Assembly: GCA_025934735.1 (NCBI GenBank)
Contig: JAICWP010000008.1
Location: forward strand, 62,001 to 126,000
Reading direction: 5' to 3'
Origin: Terriglobales bacterium
GTDB lineage: Bacteria; Acidobacteriota; Terriglobia; Terriglobales; Acidobacteriaceae
Length of the DNA: 64,000 nucleotides
The position numbers and the translations under genes are program-made. The notes below the pieces were generated by a model that was given only the letters and a program-made list of their open reading frames with translations, searched no databases and was not told the DNA's origin. Below are positions 32,526 to 42,788 of this stretch, piece after piece. Numbering within the stretch: position 1 is the first letter of the stretch; each line of letters starts with the position of its first letter.

Positions 32526-34901
32526 TTGCAGGAGTCCAGCCCAAGAGGAGGCCCGGCCACGCCCGTTTTCTGGCGCGTGGAAGGCAGCCTGCTCAACCTG
32601 AGCACCGTGCGCCCGGTGGCCTTCTTTGCGTGGAATGCGCAAGGCTTCGCGGAGCGCTGGTTGCGCCGCGGCGCCATCTTTCTACAGGCGCTGTTGCGCC
32701 CGTTGCTCTATGCCAGCCACCGCGTGTTTGCCACCCGGGTGGTGCATGCCGTGTTGCGCGATATCAGCCGCGACCGCCTCGATCTGCTGGGGGAAGAGTA
32801 CTTCCAGTACAACCTGCAGCCGCAATTGAGGCCGGCGGGCGTGCAGAAGCTGCGGGACGCGCTGGCTATGGGACAGCGAGTAGTGCTGGTCAGCCAGGGA
32901 CTGGAGCACATCATCCGTCCTCTGGCCCTCTACCTGGGTGTGGAGGAGCTGATCTGCAACCGGCTGGAGTTCCGTGATGGCTACGCTACGGGCCGCCTGC
33001 TGGAGCCGGTGATTCGGCCGCGGGGTGCGCTCGCCCTGATCACCGGAGGCGATCCCGATGGCAGCCGCGACCTGCACCAGCTGGTGCGTGAACTCCGCAT
33101 AGCTCCGAGCACTGCGATGGCGGCGGTCGCCCCTGCGCAGCGCCAAATGAGCGTTCCGGAACGCCCGCTGGTCCGCTTTGATTCGGCGCGCGCTCCGGAG
33201 CGGCTGTCCATACGCGAGTCGCTGGCCGGCAAGCACATTCTGCTGATCGGAGTCACCGGTTTTATCGGCAAGGTATGGCTGGCGCACATTCTGGAGGACC
33301 TGCCGGAAATTGGCCGCATCTACCTGCTGGTCCGCAGCCAGAAATCCAATTCTGGGGCGCAGCGCTTCAAGAAGATGGTCGAGGAATCGCCCGTCTTTGA
33401 TCCCTTACAGGAGCGCCTAGGAGCGCAGTTTGCGGCTTATCTCAACGCGCGGGTCAAGGTAGTGGAAGGCGATGCCAGCCAGCCGGGGCTGGGCCTGGAA
33501 CCTGCACTGGCGGCTCGCCTGCAGGCCTCGCTGGACGTGGTGATCAACAGCTCCGGGCTCACCGACTTCAATCCCGACCTGCGGGATGCGCTGGCCGGCA
33601 ATGTGGACGCGGTGGCCAATGTGCTGGAATTTGTGCGCAGCTGTCGGCACGCCGGCCTGCTGCACCTCTCCACCTGTTATGTGGCCGGGGCGCGCGACGG
33701 CCGGATTTCCGAGCAGGTGCAGCCCAATTACACGCCGGTCGGCGATCCCAGCTTCGACGCTGAACGCGAGCTGGAGAATTTGCGCCGGGTGGTAGCGGAA
33801 GCGGTGCAGCGCTCCGAAAGCGATGACCTGGGCGAGGAACTGCGCCGGCAGTCGCTGGAAAAGAAAACCAACGGCAATGGACTGTCGCCGGCGGCGCTCG
33901 AGAACCAGATCCGTAAGAACCGCATTCGCTGGCTGCGCACCGCTCTAACCGAGGCGGGCACGCGCCGCGCCCAGGAACTGGGCTGGCCCAATACCTACAC
34001 GTTCACCAAGAGCCTGGCGGAATCGCTGCTGCAAAACCGGGGAGCCGGGCTGGCCATTGCCCTTGTGCGCCCGGCCATCGTCGAGACTTCTCAGGCCAAG
34101 CCGTTTCTGGGCTGGAATGAGGGCATCAACACCTCCGCATCCCTTTCCTACCTGCTGGGGACCTATTTCCGCCAGTTGCCGAGCAACGCCCGCAAGAGCC
34201 TGGACATTATCCCTGTGGACACGGTCTGCCGGGGCATGACCCTGATTGCGGCGGCCATCGTGCAGCGCTGCCATCAGCCCCTGTACCAGCTGGCCACGTC
34301 GGTGACCAATCCCTGCGACATGCGAAGGTCCATCGAGTTGACCTGCCTGGCGCACCGGAAGTTTTACCGCACGCAAAATGGGGTGCAGCACCAGCTGCGC
34401 ATGCGATTTGACACGATTCCCGTATCCAAAGAACGCTACCAGCGGCTGTCGGCGCCGGCGCAGAAGGCGGTCATCAAATCGCTGCAACGGCTGACCGCGC
34501 CCTTCCCCTTTCTTCAGCCGCCGCTGGTACGCACCGAACGCGGGCTGGAGCGCGTGGAGAAGCTGATTGAGCTGTTTGAGCCTTTCATCCTGCACAACGA
34601 GCAGGATTTCGAGGCCGAGCACGTGGAGTGGCTCTCCCAGGCTTTGCTGAATCAAGAGAAAGCGGTGTTCGGCTACGACACGCGCTCGCTGGACTGGTGG
34701 GAGTACTGGATCAACGTGCACATCCCCGCCTTGCGGAAGTGGACGTACCCGCTGATCGAGGGCCGCCCAGTGGAAACGCAGCCGCGGCGCAGCTACCACC
34801 TGCCGTCCAGCCGCGACGACCAGGCCGGGACCGGCTGCGGCCCGACAGCGGGCAACGGCATGAGCACAGGCACGACCGGAGCAACGTGGCAATATTCCTG
34901 A
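32526..34901 (+). CDS. fatty-acyl reductase-like protein with degenerate HAD domain
   Basis: TTG 32526 lies 7 nt after GAGGAG, giving about 791 residues. Residues 1-160 resemble a HAD-IB phosphatase ([20 protein letters not shown], then [11 protein letters not shown]), but the catalytic DxDGT site reads [10 protein letters not shown], so the domain should be inactive. From about 235 an NAD(P)-binding 'male sterility'/thioester reductase domain starts with [18 protein letters not shown], with YTFTK (Y-x3-K, near 490). This class reduces acyl-CoA or acyl-ACP to aldehyde or alcohol. An insert near 400-450 and a C-terminal helical domain follow. It opens the nine-gene cluster and overlaps the next gene by 16 bp. 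Confidence 0.75.
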   Translation: MQESSPRGGPATPVFWRVEGSLLNLSTVRPVAFFAWNAQGFAERWLRRGAIFLQALLRPLLYASHRVFATRVVHAVLRDISRDRLDLLGEEYFQYNLQPQLRPAGVQKLRDALAMGQRVVLVSQGLEHIIRPLALYLGVEELICNRLEFRDGYATGRLLEPVIRPRGALALITGGDPDGSRDLHQLVRELRIAPSTAMAAVAPAQRQMSVPERPLVRFDSARAPERLSIRESLAGKHILLIGVTGFIGKVWLAHILEDLPEIGRIYLLVRSQKSNSGAQRFKKMVEESPVFDPLQERLGAQFAAYLNARVKVVEGDASQPGLGLEPALAARLQASLDVVINSSGLTDFNPDLRDALAGNVDAVANVLEFVRSCRHAGLLHLSTCYVAGARDGRISEQVQPNYTPVGDPSFDAERELENLRRVVAEAVQRSESDDLGEELRRQSLEKKTNGNGLSPAALENQIRKNRIRWLRTALTEAGTRRAQELGWPNTYTFTKSLAESLLQNRGAGLAIALVRPAIVETSQAKPFLGWNEGINTSASLSYLLGTYFRQLPSNARKSLDIIPVDTVCRGMTLIAAAIVQRCHQPLYQLATSVTNPCDMRRSIELTCLAHRKFYRTQNGVQHQLRMRFDTIPVSKERYQRLSAPAQKAVIKSLQRLTAPFPFLQPPLVRTERGLERVEKLIELFEPFILHNEQDFEAEHVEWLSQALLNQEKAVFGYDTRSLDWWEYWINVHIPALRKWTYPLIEGRPVETQPRRSYHLPSSRDDQAGTGCGPTAGNGMSTGTTGATWQYS

Positions 34902-36019
34902 CCGGCTCAACCGGCTACATCGGCGCGCATGTGGCGGCCGGGTTGCTGGAAGGGCATCGCGACCATCTCAACCTGCTGGTACGCGCCAAGGACGAGCGCG
35001 AGGCCGAGGTGCGCCTGTGGCGCGCCCTGCAACTGCACCTCAACTTTCCGCGCTTTCACCAGCACCTGCAGTCGCGGATTACGATTTTTCGCGGGGACCT
35101 GACCGGGGACCGCTTCGGGCTGGGTGAGCAGGATTATCGCCGGCTGGTTGAATCCACCGACTCGGTCATTCACTGCGCGGCCTCGCTGAACCGGAAGTCG
35201 GAGAAGGCTTGCCTCAACGTGAACCTGCGGGGCACGCTGGAGGTGATCAAGCTGGCGGCTGCGGCACGTGACCACCACGGACTACGGCGCTTCAGCCACG
35301 TCAGCACGGTGGCGGTGGCGGGGCAGCGCAGCAATGAGGTCGTCAAGGAGGATGAGGCGATTGACTGGGCGCGCTCGGACTATGATCCGTATGCGCGCAC
35401 CAAGAAATTCTGTGAGCACATGATCCGGCAACTCCTGCCCGACGTGCCGCGCACCATTTTCCGCCCAAGCATTGTGCTGGGCGACAGCCGCTATCCCCAG
35501 ACCACGCAGTTCGATATGGTACGGGCCTTCGTATTCCTGGCGGGGCTGCCGGTGCTGCCCTTCCGGCCTACCGACAAGATTGACATCGTGAATGTGGACT
35601 TTGTGGCCGATTCCATCGTCACCTTGCACCAGAAGCCCCAGCCCGATTACGACACGTATCACCTGTCCTCGGGCGTGGCCTCACAGACGTTTCGTGAGCT
35701 GACCAATGCCCTGGCGGGGGCGCAGCACAAGCGGCCTCCCAGCTACATACCCACCCTGGAGCGCCCGTTCAGCGGGGTGGTGGAGCGGATGGCGCGGCGG
35801 CGCGGCAACCTGGGATTCGGTGCTTCGCTGATGAAGGTGTTTTTGCCGTATCTGGTGTGGAATACGGTTTTTGATAACACGCGCGTGGTGCGGGAGATGG
35901 GACGGCAGCCTACGCCTTTTTCCCAGTACAGCTATCCGCTGCTCAAATTCAGCCGCGATAACCAATTCAGCTACCGCTATCAGGATTGGCCGGCGCCGGC
36001 GGGAGGCACTGCGGCATGA
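34886..36019 (+). CDS. NAD-dependent epimerase/dehydratase (extended SDR)
   Basis: GTG 34886, with GGAG 4 nt before it, gives 377 residues starting [20 protein letters not shown], the nucleotide-binding motif of extended SDRs. The active-site pattern is YARTK (near 166) and the upstream Ser is in SHVSTVAV. Beyond the fold it resembles the thioester-reductase side of the family ([16 protein letters not shown], then IFRGDLT), so it may also work on acyl chains rather than sugars. It overlaps the reductase gene before it by 16 bp and the gene after it by 4 bp. Confidence 0.78.
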   Translation: MAIFLTGSTGYIGAHVAAGLLEGHRDHLNLLVRAKDEREAEVRLWRALQLHLNFPRFHQHLQSRITIFRGDLTGDRFGLGEQDYRRLVESTDSVIHCAASLNRKSEKACLNVNLRGTLEVIKLAAAARDHHGLRRFSHVSTVAVAGQRSNEVVKEDEAIDWARSDYDPYARTKKFCEHMIRQLLPDVPRTIFRPSIVLGDSRYPQTTQFDMVRAFVFLAGLPVLPFRPTDKIDIVNVDFVADSIVTLHQKPQPDYDTYHLSSGVASQTFRELTNALAGAQHKRPPSYIPTLERPFSGVVERMARRRGNLGFGASLMKVFLPYLVWNTVFDNTRVVREMGRQPTPFSQYSYPLLKFSRDNQFSYRYQDWPAPAGGTAA

Positions 36020-37437
36020 CCGATCTGATGCTGGAAGCCTGGGTGAGCGCATCCATTGAATTTACCAAGGTGAAGTGGATGCTGGGCGCCGGCAAGGCGT
36101 GGCAGCCGGGCGAAAAACTGAAGCTGCTGTTCGCCGGCTACAACGGCACGCGCAACACCGGCTCCGACGTGCGGGTTGAGGAAATGCTGCGGCAGGTGCG
36201 CCGCATCCTGGGCCCGGAGAACGTCAGCCTGAGCGTGATGACGCAGAATTTTGATTTTTCGCGCAGCTATTTCGGCGATGCCCGCCAGACTCACCTGCCC
36301 GACATTTTTCCGCCTTACCTCTACCGCGAGGTGCCGCAGCACCACGGCGTGGTGGCCTGCGAAGGTTCCATGTTCAAGAGCAAGTTCGCCAACGCGCTCA
36401 CCACGATGATGATCGGCTCTTTGGCTCTGGCCGCGGCGGAAAACAAGCTGTCTGTCGGTTATGGAGCGGAGGCTGGACATATGGACCCGCTCGTGGCCAA
36501 AATGTGCGCGCGCTACTGCCGCGACTCGCTGATCATCACCCGCAACGAGGAGTCGCGCGGCGTCCTGCGCGGGCTGGGCGTCCCCACGGAACTGGGCACG
36601 GATACAGCCTGGACCTTCGAACCGCATCCGGTGGAGTACGGGCGGCAGCAGTTGCGGCAAAAGGGCTGGGACGGCAGCACCCCGGTATTGGTGGTGTGTC
36701 CCATCAATCCTTACTGGTGGCCGGTGAAGGCTTCGATCGCAAAGTATGCGCTACGCGCCACTGCCGGGGCGTTCCAAGACAGCCACTACCGCACCGTTTA
36801 CTTTCACCGCTCGGGCCCGGAAGTAGAGTCGGCGTACCAGCGATATCTCGGCGCCATCGCCAATGCCGTGGATGCATTTCGCAAAGTGCGGCGGGTCTTT
36901 GTGGTGCTAGCGGCGACGGAACGGCTGGATACGCACGCCTGCGAATGGATATCCGAGCGCCTGGGCGGCGTGCCCGTGTTCAGTTCCAACGATTACGACA
37001 TGTACCAACTGGTGAGCATTCTGCGCGCCTGCACGATCATGGTGTCTTCGCGCTATCACGGCATTGTGACTTCGATGCCCGGGTTGGTGGCCTCGGCCGG
37101 CATCACCATGGACGAGCGCATTCGGAACCTGATGCGGGAGCGCGGGCACGCTGACCTGCTGCTGGAGGTGGACGATCCGGACCTGGAAGGCAAGCTGATG
37201 ATGGTCCTGGATAAGGTGTGGAAGGAGCGGGAACGGGTTTCCGAGGGGATCGGGCGCACGGTGGTGAAGAACCTGCAGCTGATGGCGCGCATGGGAATTT
37301 ATTTTGAGGAACGGGTGCAGCAGCGCTATCCCGATTTTCCGGTGCGCGGTGGGGTGAGGAGCTGGGAGGAATATCTGCCGGCGTTGAGCCCGGCGCTGGA
37401 GAAGCTGGCCGAGACGTACGAAGCGGTGAGCGCGTAG
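36016..37437 (+). CDS. polysaccharide pyruvyl transferase-family protein
   Basis: ATG 36016 overlaps the previous stop as ATGA, giving 473 residues; the frame opens further upstream but coupling favours this start. It has the family pattern: [20 protein letters not shown] near the N-terminus and [20 protein letters not shown] with the conserved Arg-His-Gly near the C-terminus. CsaB-like enzymes move a pyruvyl group from phosphoenolpyruvate to a sugar or polyol headgroup. In a lipid cluster it may modify a headgroup, which is inference. The N-terminal 40 residues are an extra segment. Confidence 0.75.
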   Translation: MTDLMLEAWVSASIEFTKVKWMLGAGKAWQPGEKLKLLFAGYNGTRNTGSDVRVEEMLRQVRRILGPENVSLSVMTQNFDFSRSYFGDARQTHLPDIFPPYLYREVPQHHGVVACEGSMFKSKFANALTTMMIGSLALAAAENKLSVGYGAEAGHMDPLVAKMCARYCRDSLIITRNEESRGVLRGLGVPTELGTDTAWTFEPHPVEYGRQQLRQKGWDGSTPVLVVCPINPYWWPVKASIAKYALRATAGAFQDSHYRTVYFHRSGPEVESAYQRYLGAIANAVDAFRKVRRVFVVLAATERLDTHACEWISERLGGVPVFSSNDYDMYQLVSILRACTIMVSSRYHGIVTSMPGLVASAGITMDERIRNLMRERGHADLLLEVDDPDLEGKLMMVLDKVWKERERVSEGIGRTVVKNLQLMARMGIYFEERVQQRYPDFPVRGGVRSWEEYLPALSPALEKLAETYEAVSA

Positions 37438-37486
37438 GTTTTGAGCAATTGCTAGCCCGAAGCCACGCCACCAAATCTCAGGGGCA

Positions 37487-37545
37487 GGGGCTGAAGCCCG
37501 GCTCCAGGTGAGGGTTTTTCCCCGGACTGAAGTCTGGGGCTTCCA
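37487..37545. repeat. palindromic repeat, CCGGACTGAAGTC type
   Basis: GGGGCTGAAGCCCGG is followed by TTTCCCCGGACTGAAGTCTG and GGGCTT. The same two-part unit occurs at 39293-39345. It fills the gap before the first acyl ligase gene and does not look like a terminator. Confidence 0.55.
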
Positions 37546-37578
37546 CACGGAACTGACAGACGACAACTGGCCACTGAT

Positions 37579-39237
37579 TTGAATTTCCTGGGAACCATCT
37601 TCGAGCGGCTTCAGAACGCGCCACAACGGCCGATCCTGCAGGAACTAGGTGGCGGCAAATCGCTTTCCGCCACTGGCGCGGAGCTCGTTGCGCTCATTCA
37701 AAAAGCGCGGGCATTTCTGCGGACGCAAGGGCTGAAGAAGGGCGACCGCTGCGCCCTGCTCGCGCCCAACAGCATTCGCTGGGTGGCGATGGATATGGCC
37801 ATCCTGGCCGAAGGTCTCATTGCCGTTCCGCTTTATGCGCGGCAAGCGCCGGGCGAACTGGTGGCCATGATGAACGACTGTGCTCCGGCCCTCGTGTGCT
37901 GCGGTGACGCTACGTTGCGCCAATCCGTCGCGCAGCACTGGCCGGGGGCGCCGCGCATCGCAATTTTCGACGAAATCTTCGCCACCGAACCACTGGGCGA
38001 GCTGCCTGCCCCAGTCACGCTTTTGGCCACTGACCCGGTTGCCATCGTTTACACCTCCGGCACTTCCGGAGAAGCCAAAGGCGTGGTGCTGACCGCGGCC
38101 GGAGTGGTCTTTATCCTCGGCGCCACTCTGCAGCGGCTCGACGTGCTCATGGCCGGCCACCAGGGCCAGGAGCGCGTGTTCCACTATCCGCCGTTCTGCT
38201 TTGCCGCTTCGTGGATCATGCTGCTGACGTGCCTGGAACGCGGCAACCTGCTGACAATGGCCATGGACCTGGGCACCTTGGCGGCCGACATGCGCGCCGC
38301 CGCGCCCCATTATTTCTTGAATGTGCCGGTGCTGCTGGAGCGCATGCGCGCCGGCATTGACGAACAATTGCGCAAGACCGGCGGCCTGGCCAACCTGATC
38401 TATACCCGGGCGCGGGAGGCTTGGCTGGCGCGCGATCGCGGCGAGCCGGCGGCCTTGAGCAGCCTGTGGCTGGTGCTGGCCCGCGCGATCATATTTCCCA
38501 CCATTCGCAAGAAAATGATTGGCTCGAACCTCAAAGCGCTTATTTGCGGCTCTGCGCCGCTGGCGCGCGAAACCCAGCTCTTCTTCATGATGCTGGGCAT
38601 CCCGGTGCTGCAGGTCTATGGTCTGACGGAGACCACCGCGATCTGCACCATGGACGATCCGCGCCAAGTGGAGCCCGGACGAGTAGGCCCGGCCATTCCC
38701 GCAATCGAGATGAAACTGGGCGAGAATGACGAAATTCTGGTGCGCGGGCCCAACCTGTTCCAGGGCTATTGGAACCGGCCGCAGGTTACGGCGGAGGCCA
38801 TGCGCGACGGCTGGTTTCATACTGGCGACCAGGGCGAAGTCAACGAGCGCGGGCAATGGCGGATTTCCGGGCGCATCAAGAACCTGATCGTCCTCAGTTC
38901 GGGACATAATGTTGCGCCTGAACCGATCGAGGATGAAATGCTGCGCCTGCTGCCGGACGCTCAGCAGGTGGTGCTGGTCGGCCATGGACGGCCGTTCGTG
39001 GCGGCCGTCGTTACCGGAGCACCGACGCCGGAGCAGGTGCAGTTCGCCATGGACGAGGTGAACCGTGATTTGCCGCATTACAAGCGGGTGCGCGCGTTCC
39101 ATATTCATCCCGATCCGTTCAACGTGGAGGATGGCCTCGTGACCATCAATGGCAAGCTGAAGCGCGACGTGATCGCCTCCCGCATGCGCGAGCCGATTGA
39201 GAAGCTATACGCAAATGCGGAGGTGCGGGCTGGCTGA
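37579..39237 (+). CDS. AMP-dependent acyl ligase (long-chain fatty acid-CoA ligase-like)
   Basis: TTG 37579 gives 552 residues. It is of the ANL superfamily: P-loop IVYTSGTSGEAKGVVL (from about 155), VYGLTETTAICT, and HTGDQGEVNERGQWRISGRI near 415-435. It should activate a fatty acid as acyl-AMP and pass it to CoA or to a carrier protein. At 552 residues it is shorter than eukaryotic long-chain ligases but normal for bacteria. It lies in a nine-gene cluster with an acyl carrier protein and a second ligase, so it may load that carrier. A palindromic repeat fills the gap upstream. Confidence 0.85.
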   Translation: MNFLGTIFERLQNAPQRPILQELGGGKSLSATGAELVALIQKARAFLRTQGLKKGDRCALLAPNSIRWVAMDMAILAEGLIAVPLYARQAPGELVAMMNDCAPALVCCGDATLRQSVAQHWPGAPRIAIFDEIFATEPLGELPAPVTLLATDPVAIVYTSGTSGEAKGVVLTAAGVVFILGATLQRLDVLMAGHQGQERVFHYPPFCFAASWIMLLTCLERGNLLTMAMDLGTLAADMRAAAPHYFLNVPVLLERMRAGIDEQLRKTGGLANLIYTRAREAWLARDRGEPAALSSLWLVLARAIIFPTIRKKMIGSNLKALICGSAPLARETQLFFMMLGIPVLQVYGLTETTAICTMDDPRQVEPGRVGPAIPAIEMKLGENDEILVRGPNLFQGYWNRPQVTAEAMRDGWFHTGDQGEVNERGQWRISGRIKNLIVLSSGHNVAPEPIEDEMLRLLPDAQQVVLVGHGRPFVAAVVTGAPTPEQVQFAMDEVNRDLPHYKRVRAFHIHPDPFNVEDGLVTINGKLKRDVIASRMREPIEKLYANAEVRAG

Positions 39238-39292
39238 CGATGCATGGAAGAGCAGGGATTCATGGGAAGATATGAAGCGAATTCTCTCAGTG

Positions 39293-39345
39293 GCTGAAGC
39301 CCAGGAGCTCGTATTTCCCCGGACTGAAGTCCGGGGCTTTCCCAC
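39293..39345. repeat. palindromic repeat, CCGGACTGAAGTC type
   Basis: GGCTGAAGCCC is followed by TTTCCCCGGACTGAAGTCCG and GGGCTTTCCC. It is the second copy of the 37487 unit; the core CCCCGGACTGAAGTCCGGGG is a nearly perfect palindrome. Both copies lie directly upstream of a gene start within the lipid cluster. Confidence 0.55.
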
Positions 39346-39349
39346 TTAA

Positions 39350-40168
39350 TTGGAGGCAGAGATTACAGAAAGACTGCAAGGCGAAGCGCTTTCCTGGGAA
39401 CTGAAGGAGGGCGTGGTCGAACTGGCACTGCACCGGCAGCCGGCCAATGAGATCGGCACGCTCATGCTCAACGAGCTGGAAATGTTCATAGGCGCGCTCA
39501 AATGCCTGGAGGATCAGGCGTGCGCGCTCATCATTCACAGCCAGTTGCCTGCCGGTTTCAGCGCGGGGGCGGATCTGCGAGAGCTGTACGAGAAATCGCG
39601 GCCCTTGCCGGCGGAAGAGCGGTCGCGGCAGGTGCGGCTCTTTCTGCAGCGCATTCACCGCGTGCTCAACTGCATTGATGCTTCGCCGCTGACCACCATT
39701 GCGGCGGTTCACGGCGTGACCTTTGGCGGCGGCTTTGAGCTGGCGCTGACCTGCGACCTGATCATTGCCGACAAGATGGCGCGCTTCTGCTTTCCCGAAC
39801 TGCGCCTGGGGCTGATTCCTGGATTCGGCGGAATCCCGCGCCTGAAGCGCGATCTGGGCAACGGCATTGTTCGCGACCTGCTGCTGACCGGGCGCAGCCT
39901 GAACGCCCAGAAGGCGGCCACGGTGGGCCTGGTCAGTCAGTTGGTGGGCGAAGGGGAGGCTTTGCGCGTGGCCCGCGCCACCGCGGCACAGCTATGCAAG
40001 TTCGACCGGCGCACCGCGATCGCCGCCAAAAAGTTCATCAAGCCCATTCCCCTGGAGGAATTGCGCCGCGAAATTGATATCTTCTGCGAGCTGTTTGCCC
40101 AGCCCGCGGTCGAGGAGGGCCTGCGCCGTTTCGTGCAAAACAGCACGGCGCAGCCGTACCTGCCGTGA
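39350..40168 (+). CDS. enoyl-CoA hydratase/isomerase family protein
   Basis: TTG 39350 is the first possible start, since a stop lies directly upstream in frame; 272 residues. Crotonase features are intact: the oxyanion-hole segment FSAGADLREL, the HGVTFGGGFELALTCDL motif with the first catalytic Glu, and FPELRLGLIPGFGG with the second. It should hydrate or isomerise an acyl-CoA (or acyl-ACP) double bond. It overlaps the next gene by 4 bp. Its place between two acyl ligases suggests work on the cluster's own acyl substrate rather than general beta-oxidation. Confidence 0.85.
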   Translation: MEAEITERLQGEALSWELKEGVVELALHRQPANEIGTLMLNELEMFIGALKCLEDQACALIIHSQLPAGFSAGADLRELYEKSRPLPAEERSRQVRLFLQRIHRVLNCIDASPLTTIAAVHGVTFGGGFELALTCDLIIADKMARFCFPELRLGLIPGFGGIPRLKRDLGNGIVRDLLLTGRSLNAQKAATVGLVSQLVGEGEALRVARATAAQLCKFDRRTAIAAKKFIKPIPLEELRREIDIFCELFAQPAVEEGLRRFVQNSTAQPYLP

Positions 40169-40758
40169 GGAGAAGGGCGTACCTAGTGATTGCGGCCGCG
40201 CTACTTTTGGCCGCCACAGCAGTCGCCAAGAAAAAGAAACCGCGAGAGAACAACGGGTTTATTTACGACGCACGCCTGGGAGTGGCCGAAATTGAGCAGC
40301 ACGGCGAAGTCTGCCTGACCATCAAGGACGCCAAGCTGAAGCCGGGCGATTCAGTCTCTGTGATCTCGACGGAGGGAGGCGTGGAGCAGGCGCAGGTCAC
40401 GGCCAAGCTGGACAAGAGCTGCTCGCGCGATCCCAATGCCGCGCCGGACGACAGTTTCTACACCCTGCAACTGGCCAAGAATCGTCTTCCGCCCAGCACT
40501 CTGGGCCTGGCCATCGCGGACTATTCCGGACCGTTCGAGAACCAGGGTGGGTTCGTCGGCTTCAACACGGTGCGGCTGCAAGGCAAGGCCGACTACTTCA
40601 GCAGTTGCAGCGGCACTGAGGGTGTGAACCTCCTGGTATGGAATGGGCTGCCGCGCCAGGGCACCCTGCAATGGCACCGCTACCACTATCTTGGATATGA
40701 TGTGGAAACGACCTGCACCGCCGCGGATACCTCAGCCATGGAGAAATTGAAGGAATAA
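40165..40758 (+). CDS. secreted protein of unknown function inside the lipid cluster
   Basis: This protein of about 197 residues starts at GTG 40165 (GTGA overlap with the stop before it); GTG 40186, behind GGAGAAGG, is an alternative. A signal peptide (LVIAAALLLAATAVA) is followed by KKKK. The mature part is all-beta in character, with two or three Cys pairs likely to form disulfides. No family is recognised. Its TAA overlaps the ATG of the carrier protein gene, so it is co-translated with cytoplasmic lipid enzymes although it is exported. It may be a lipid carrier or sensor, which is only a guess. Confidence 0.7.
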   Translation: MRRRAYLVIAAALLLAATAVAKKKKPRENNGFIYDARLGVAEIEQHGEVCLTIKDAKLKPGDSVSVISTEGGVEQAQVTAKLDKSCSRDPNAAPDDSFYTLQLAKNRLPPSTLGLAIADYSGPFENQGGFVGFNTVRLQGKADYFSSCSGTEGVNLLVWNGLPRQGTLQWHRYHYLGYDVETTCTAADTSAMEKLKE

Positions 40759-41000
40759 TGCGGAGTTCCGATCAAACTCTAGAGGAAATTCTGGCGTTGG
40801 CGGCCACCCACTTCAAAGTGCCGCGGGAAAAGCTGGCACCCGACGACGATTTCTTTCAGAAGCTGGGCATTGACAGCCTGCAGGCCCTGGAACTGCTCAC
40901 CCGCCTGGAAAACCATTTCCACGTCGAGTTGCCGGACTACGAGTTGCAGGGCGTGAGCGATTTCCGCACACTGGCGGACCGCATTCAAGCCAGACTGTAA
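40758..41000 (+). CDS. acyl carrier protein
   Basis: This 80-residue protein has the carrier motif LGIDSLQALEL, in which Ser40 would take the phosphopantetheine arm. The upstream DDDFFQKLG and downstream ENHFHVELPDYELQGV match the four-helix fold. It is not the housekeeping AcpP, since no fabF or fabG is adjacent. With two acyl ligases and an acyl reductase in the same cluster it probably holds the chain during activation and reduction. Its ATG overlaps the previous stop (TAATG). Confidence 0.88.
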   Translation: MRSSDQTLEEILALAATHFKVPREKLAPDDDFFQKLGIDSLQALELLTRLENHFHVELPDYELQGVSDFRTLADRIQARL

Positions 41001-41072
41001 GTTCCTAAAGTAGCTGGTGGTTGGTAGCTGGCAGTTTGTCCAGCTATTAGCGGCTGGCTACCAGCTACCTTG

Positions 41073-42788
41073 ATGCTTGACCTGACCCAATACACCTGCC
41101 TGGGAGCGGCCCTGCGCGATGCCTTGGAGCGCTTTGCCAACGAGGTGTGCCTGATCGAGGCGGACCGCGACCGTGAGAACTGCCGCCTCACCTTCGCGCA
41201 GTTCAAGCAGGCGGCTTTGCCGCTGGCCTCGGCGCTGCAGGAAATGGGGCTGCGCGAAGGCGACCGCGCTGCCATCATCATGACCAATCAATCCAAGTGG
41301 CTGATTTCCGCTTACGCCATCTTCTACGTTGGCGGGGTGATCGTGCCCCTGGATTACAAGCTGACTGCCGCCGAACACCTGCAGTTGCTGGCGCACTCGC
41401 AGGCGCGCTTTTTGATCGTCGAGTACCACCTGTGGCGCGCGATCATGGCCGCACCGGGGTTTAAAGACCTGAAGACCGAAGTTGTACTGGTTACGGAAGC
41501 CCCGCCCAAAGCCGATCTCGGCCAGGCGCGCCGCTGGGAAGAGGCGAAGAGCAGCGCCGAGCCGCGCTTCATTATGCGCCAGCGCGAAGACACCGCCTGC
41601 ATTGTTTATTCCTCCGGCACCGGAGGCCGGCCCAAGGGCTGCGTGCTCACCCACGAGAATTACCTGGAGCAGTGCCGCTCGCTCACTGCGTGGTATCCCT
41701 TCTGGCCCGGGGTACGCTACCTGAGCATTCTCCCCACCAATCACGCTATTGATTTCATGGTCGGCTTCATCGGCCCGTTCGTGTGCGGCGCCTGCGTGGT
41801 GCACCTGCGTACGCTGCGTCCGGAGTACATTCGCGAAGCCTTCACCCGCTACAAAATCACCTACATGAGCCTGGTGCCCCTGGTGCTGAAGAATCTGGAA
41901 AAAGGGCTGAAGGCCAAGTTTGCCGAGCTGCCGCCAATTCGCCGGGCCGCCTTGAACGGGCTGATCGCGATCAACCGCGCCTTTACCCGACGGCGGCCAA
42001 ACCTGACGCTCAGCCGCCAGGTTTTGCCGCAGATTCACGGGGCCTTTGGCGGGGAACTGCGGGCGCTGTTTGTTGGCGGCGCGTTCATGGAGCCGGCCAC
42101 ACTGCAATTCTTCTACGATCTTGGCATTCCTGTGGCCAACGGCTACGGCCTCACCGAGGCCGGCACCGCGGTCACGCTGAATGACTTCAAACCGTTCCGT
42201 GCGGACACTGTGGGCAAGCCGCTGCCCGGCATGGCGGTAAAAATCCTCGATCCGGATGCCGAGGGCATCGGCGAGGTGGCGGTGCGCAGCCGGACCGTGA
42301 TGTCGCATTACCTCGACGATCCCGAACTGACGGCCGACACCATTGTGGATGGCTGGCTGATGACTGGCGACCTGGGACGGCTAGATAGCACAGGACACCT
42401 GCAGCTGTTTGGCCGCAAGAAGAACATGATCGTGACCGAGGGCGGCAAGAACATTTATCCCGAGGACATTGAGAACGTGTTTGAAGGGCTGGTGGCCAAG
42501 GAGTTCTGCATCTTTGCTTCCAATTATCTCTGGCCGAAGAGCGGCCTGGGTAAGGATGAGCTGGTCATAGTGCTGCGCCTCGAGCAAGGCCAGCAGCTCA
42601 GCGATGGATTGCGTAACGAACTGGTCAGCCGCAACCGCCGCCTGCCCGATTTCAAGCGGGTGGGCGGATATGTGCTGTGGGAGCGCGATTTCCCCCGCAC
42701 CGCATCGCTGAAAATCAAGCGAACAGTGCTGGCGGAGGAGATTGCCCGCGAGCTGCCGGAGCGCGACTCCGCGGTGGTGCCCTTGTGA
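41073..42788 (+). CDS. AMP-dependent acyl ligase, second in cluster
   Basis: ATG 41073 gives 571 residues. ANL signatures are complete: [53 protein letters not shown] and the hinge/C-terminal [18 protein letters not shown]. It resembles long-chain acyl-CoA synthetases and acyl-ACP ligases. It differs clearly from the first ligase at 37579, so the two may activate different chains or one may load the carrier protein encoded 72 bp upstream. Its stop overlaps the next start (GTGA). Confidence 0.85.
   Translation: MLDLTQYTCLGAALRDALERFANEVCLIEADRDRENCRLTFAQFKQAALPLASALQEMGLREGDRAAIIMTNQSKWLISAYAIFYVGGVIVPLDYKLTAAEHLQLLAHSQARFLIVEYHLWRAIMAAPGFKDLKTEVVLVTEAPPKADLGQARRWEEAKSSAEPRFIMRQREDTACIVYSSGTGGRPKGCVLTHENYLEQCRSLTAWYPFWPGVRYLSILPTNHAIDFMVGFIGPFVCGACVVHLRTLRPEYIREAFTRYKITYMSLVPLVLKNLEKGLKAKFAELPPIRRAALNGLIAINRAFTRRRPNLTLSRQVLPQIHGAFGGELRALFVGGAFMEPATLQFFYDLGIPVANGYGLTEAGTAVTLNDFKPFRADTVGKPLPGMAVKILDPDAEGIGEVAVRSRTVMSHYLDDPELTADTIVDGWLMTGDLGRLDSTGHLQLFGRKKNMIVTEGGKNIYPEDIENVFEGLVAKEFCIFASNYLWPKSGLGKDELVIVLRLEQGQQLSDGLRNELVSRNRRLPDFKRVGGYVLWERDFPRTASLKIKRTVLAEEIARELPERDSAVVPL

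Noticed and set aside
37645-39108. 487-residue minus-strand open frame
   Set aside because: Antisense shadow of the first acyl ligase.
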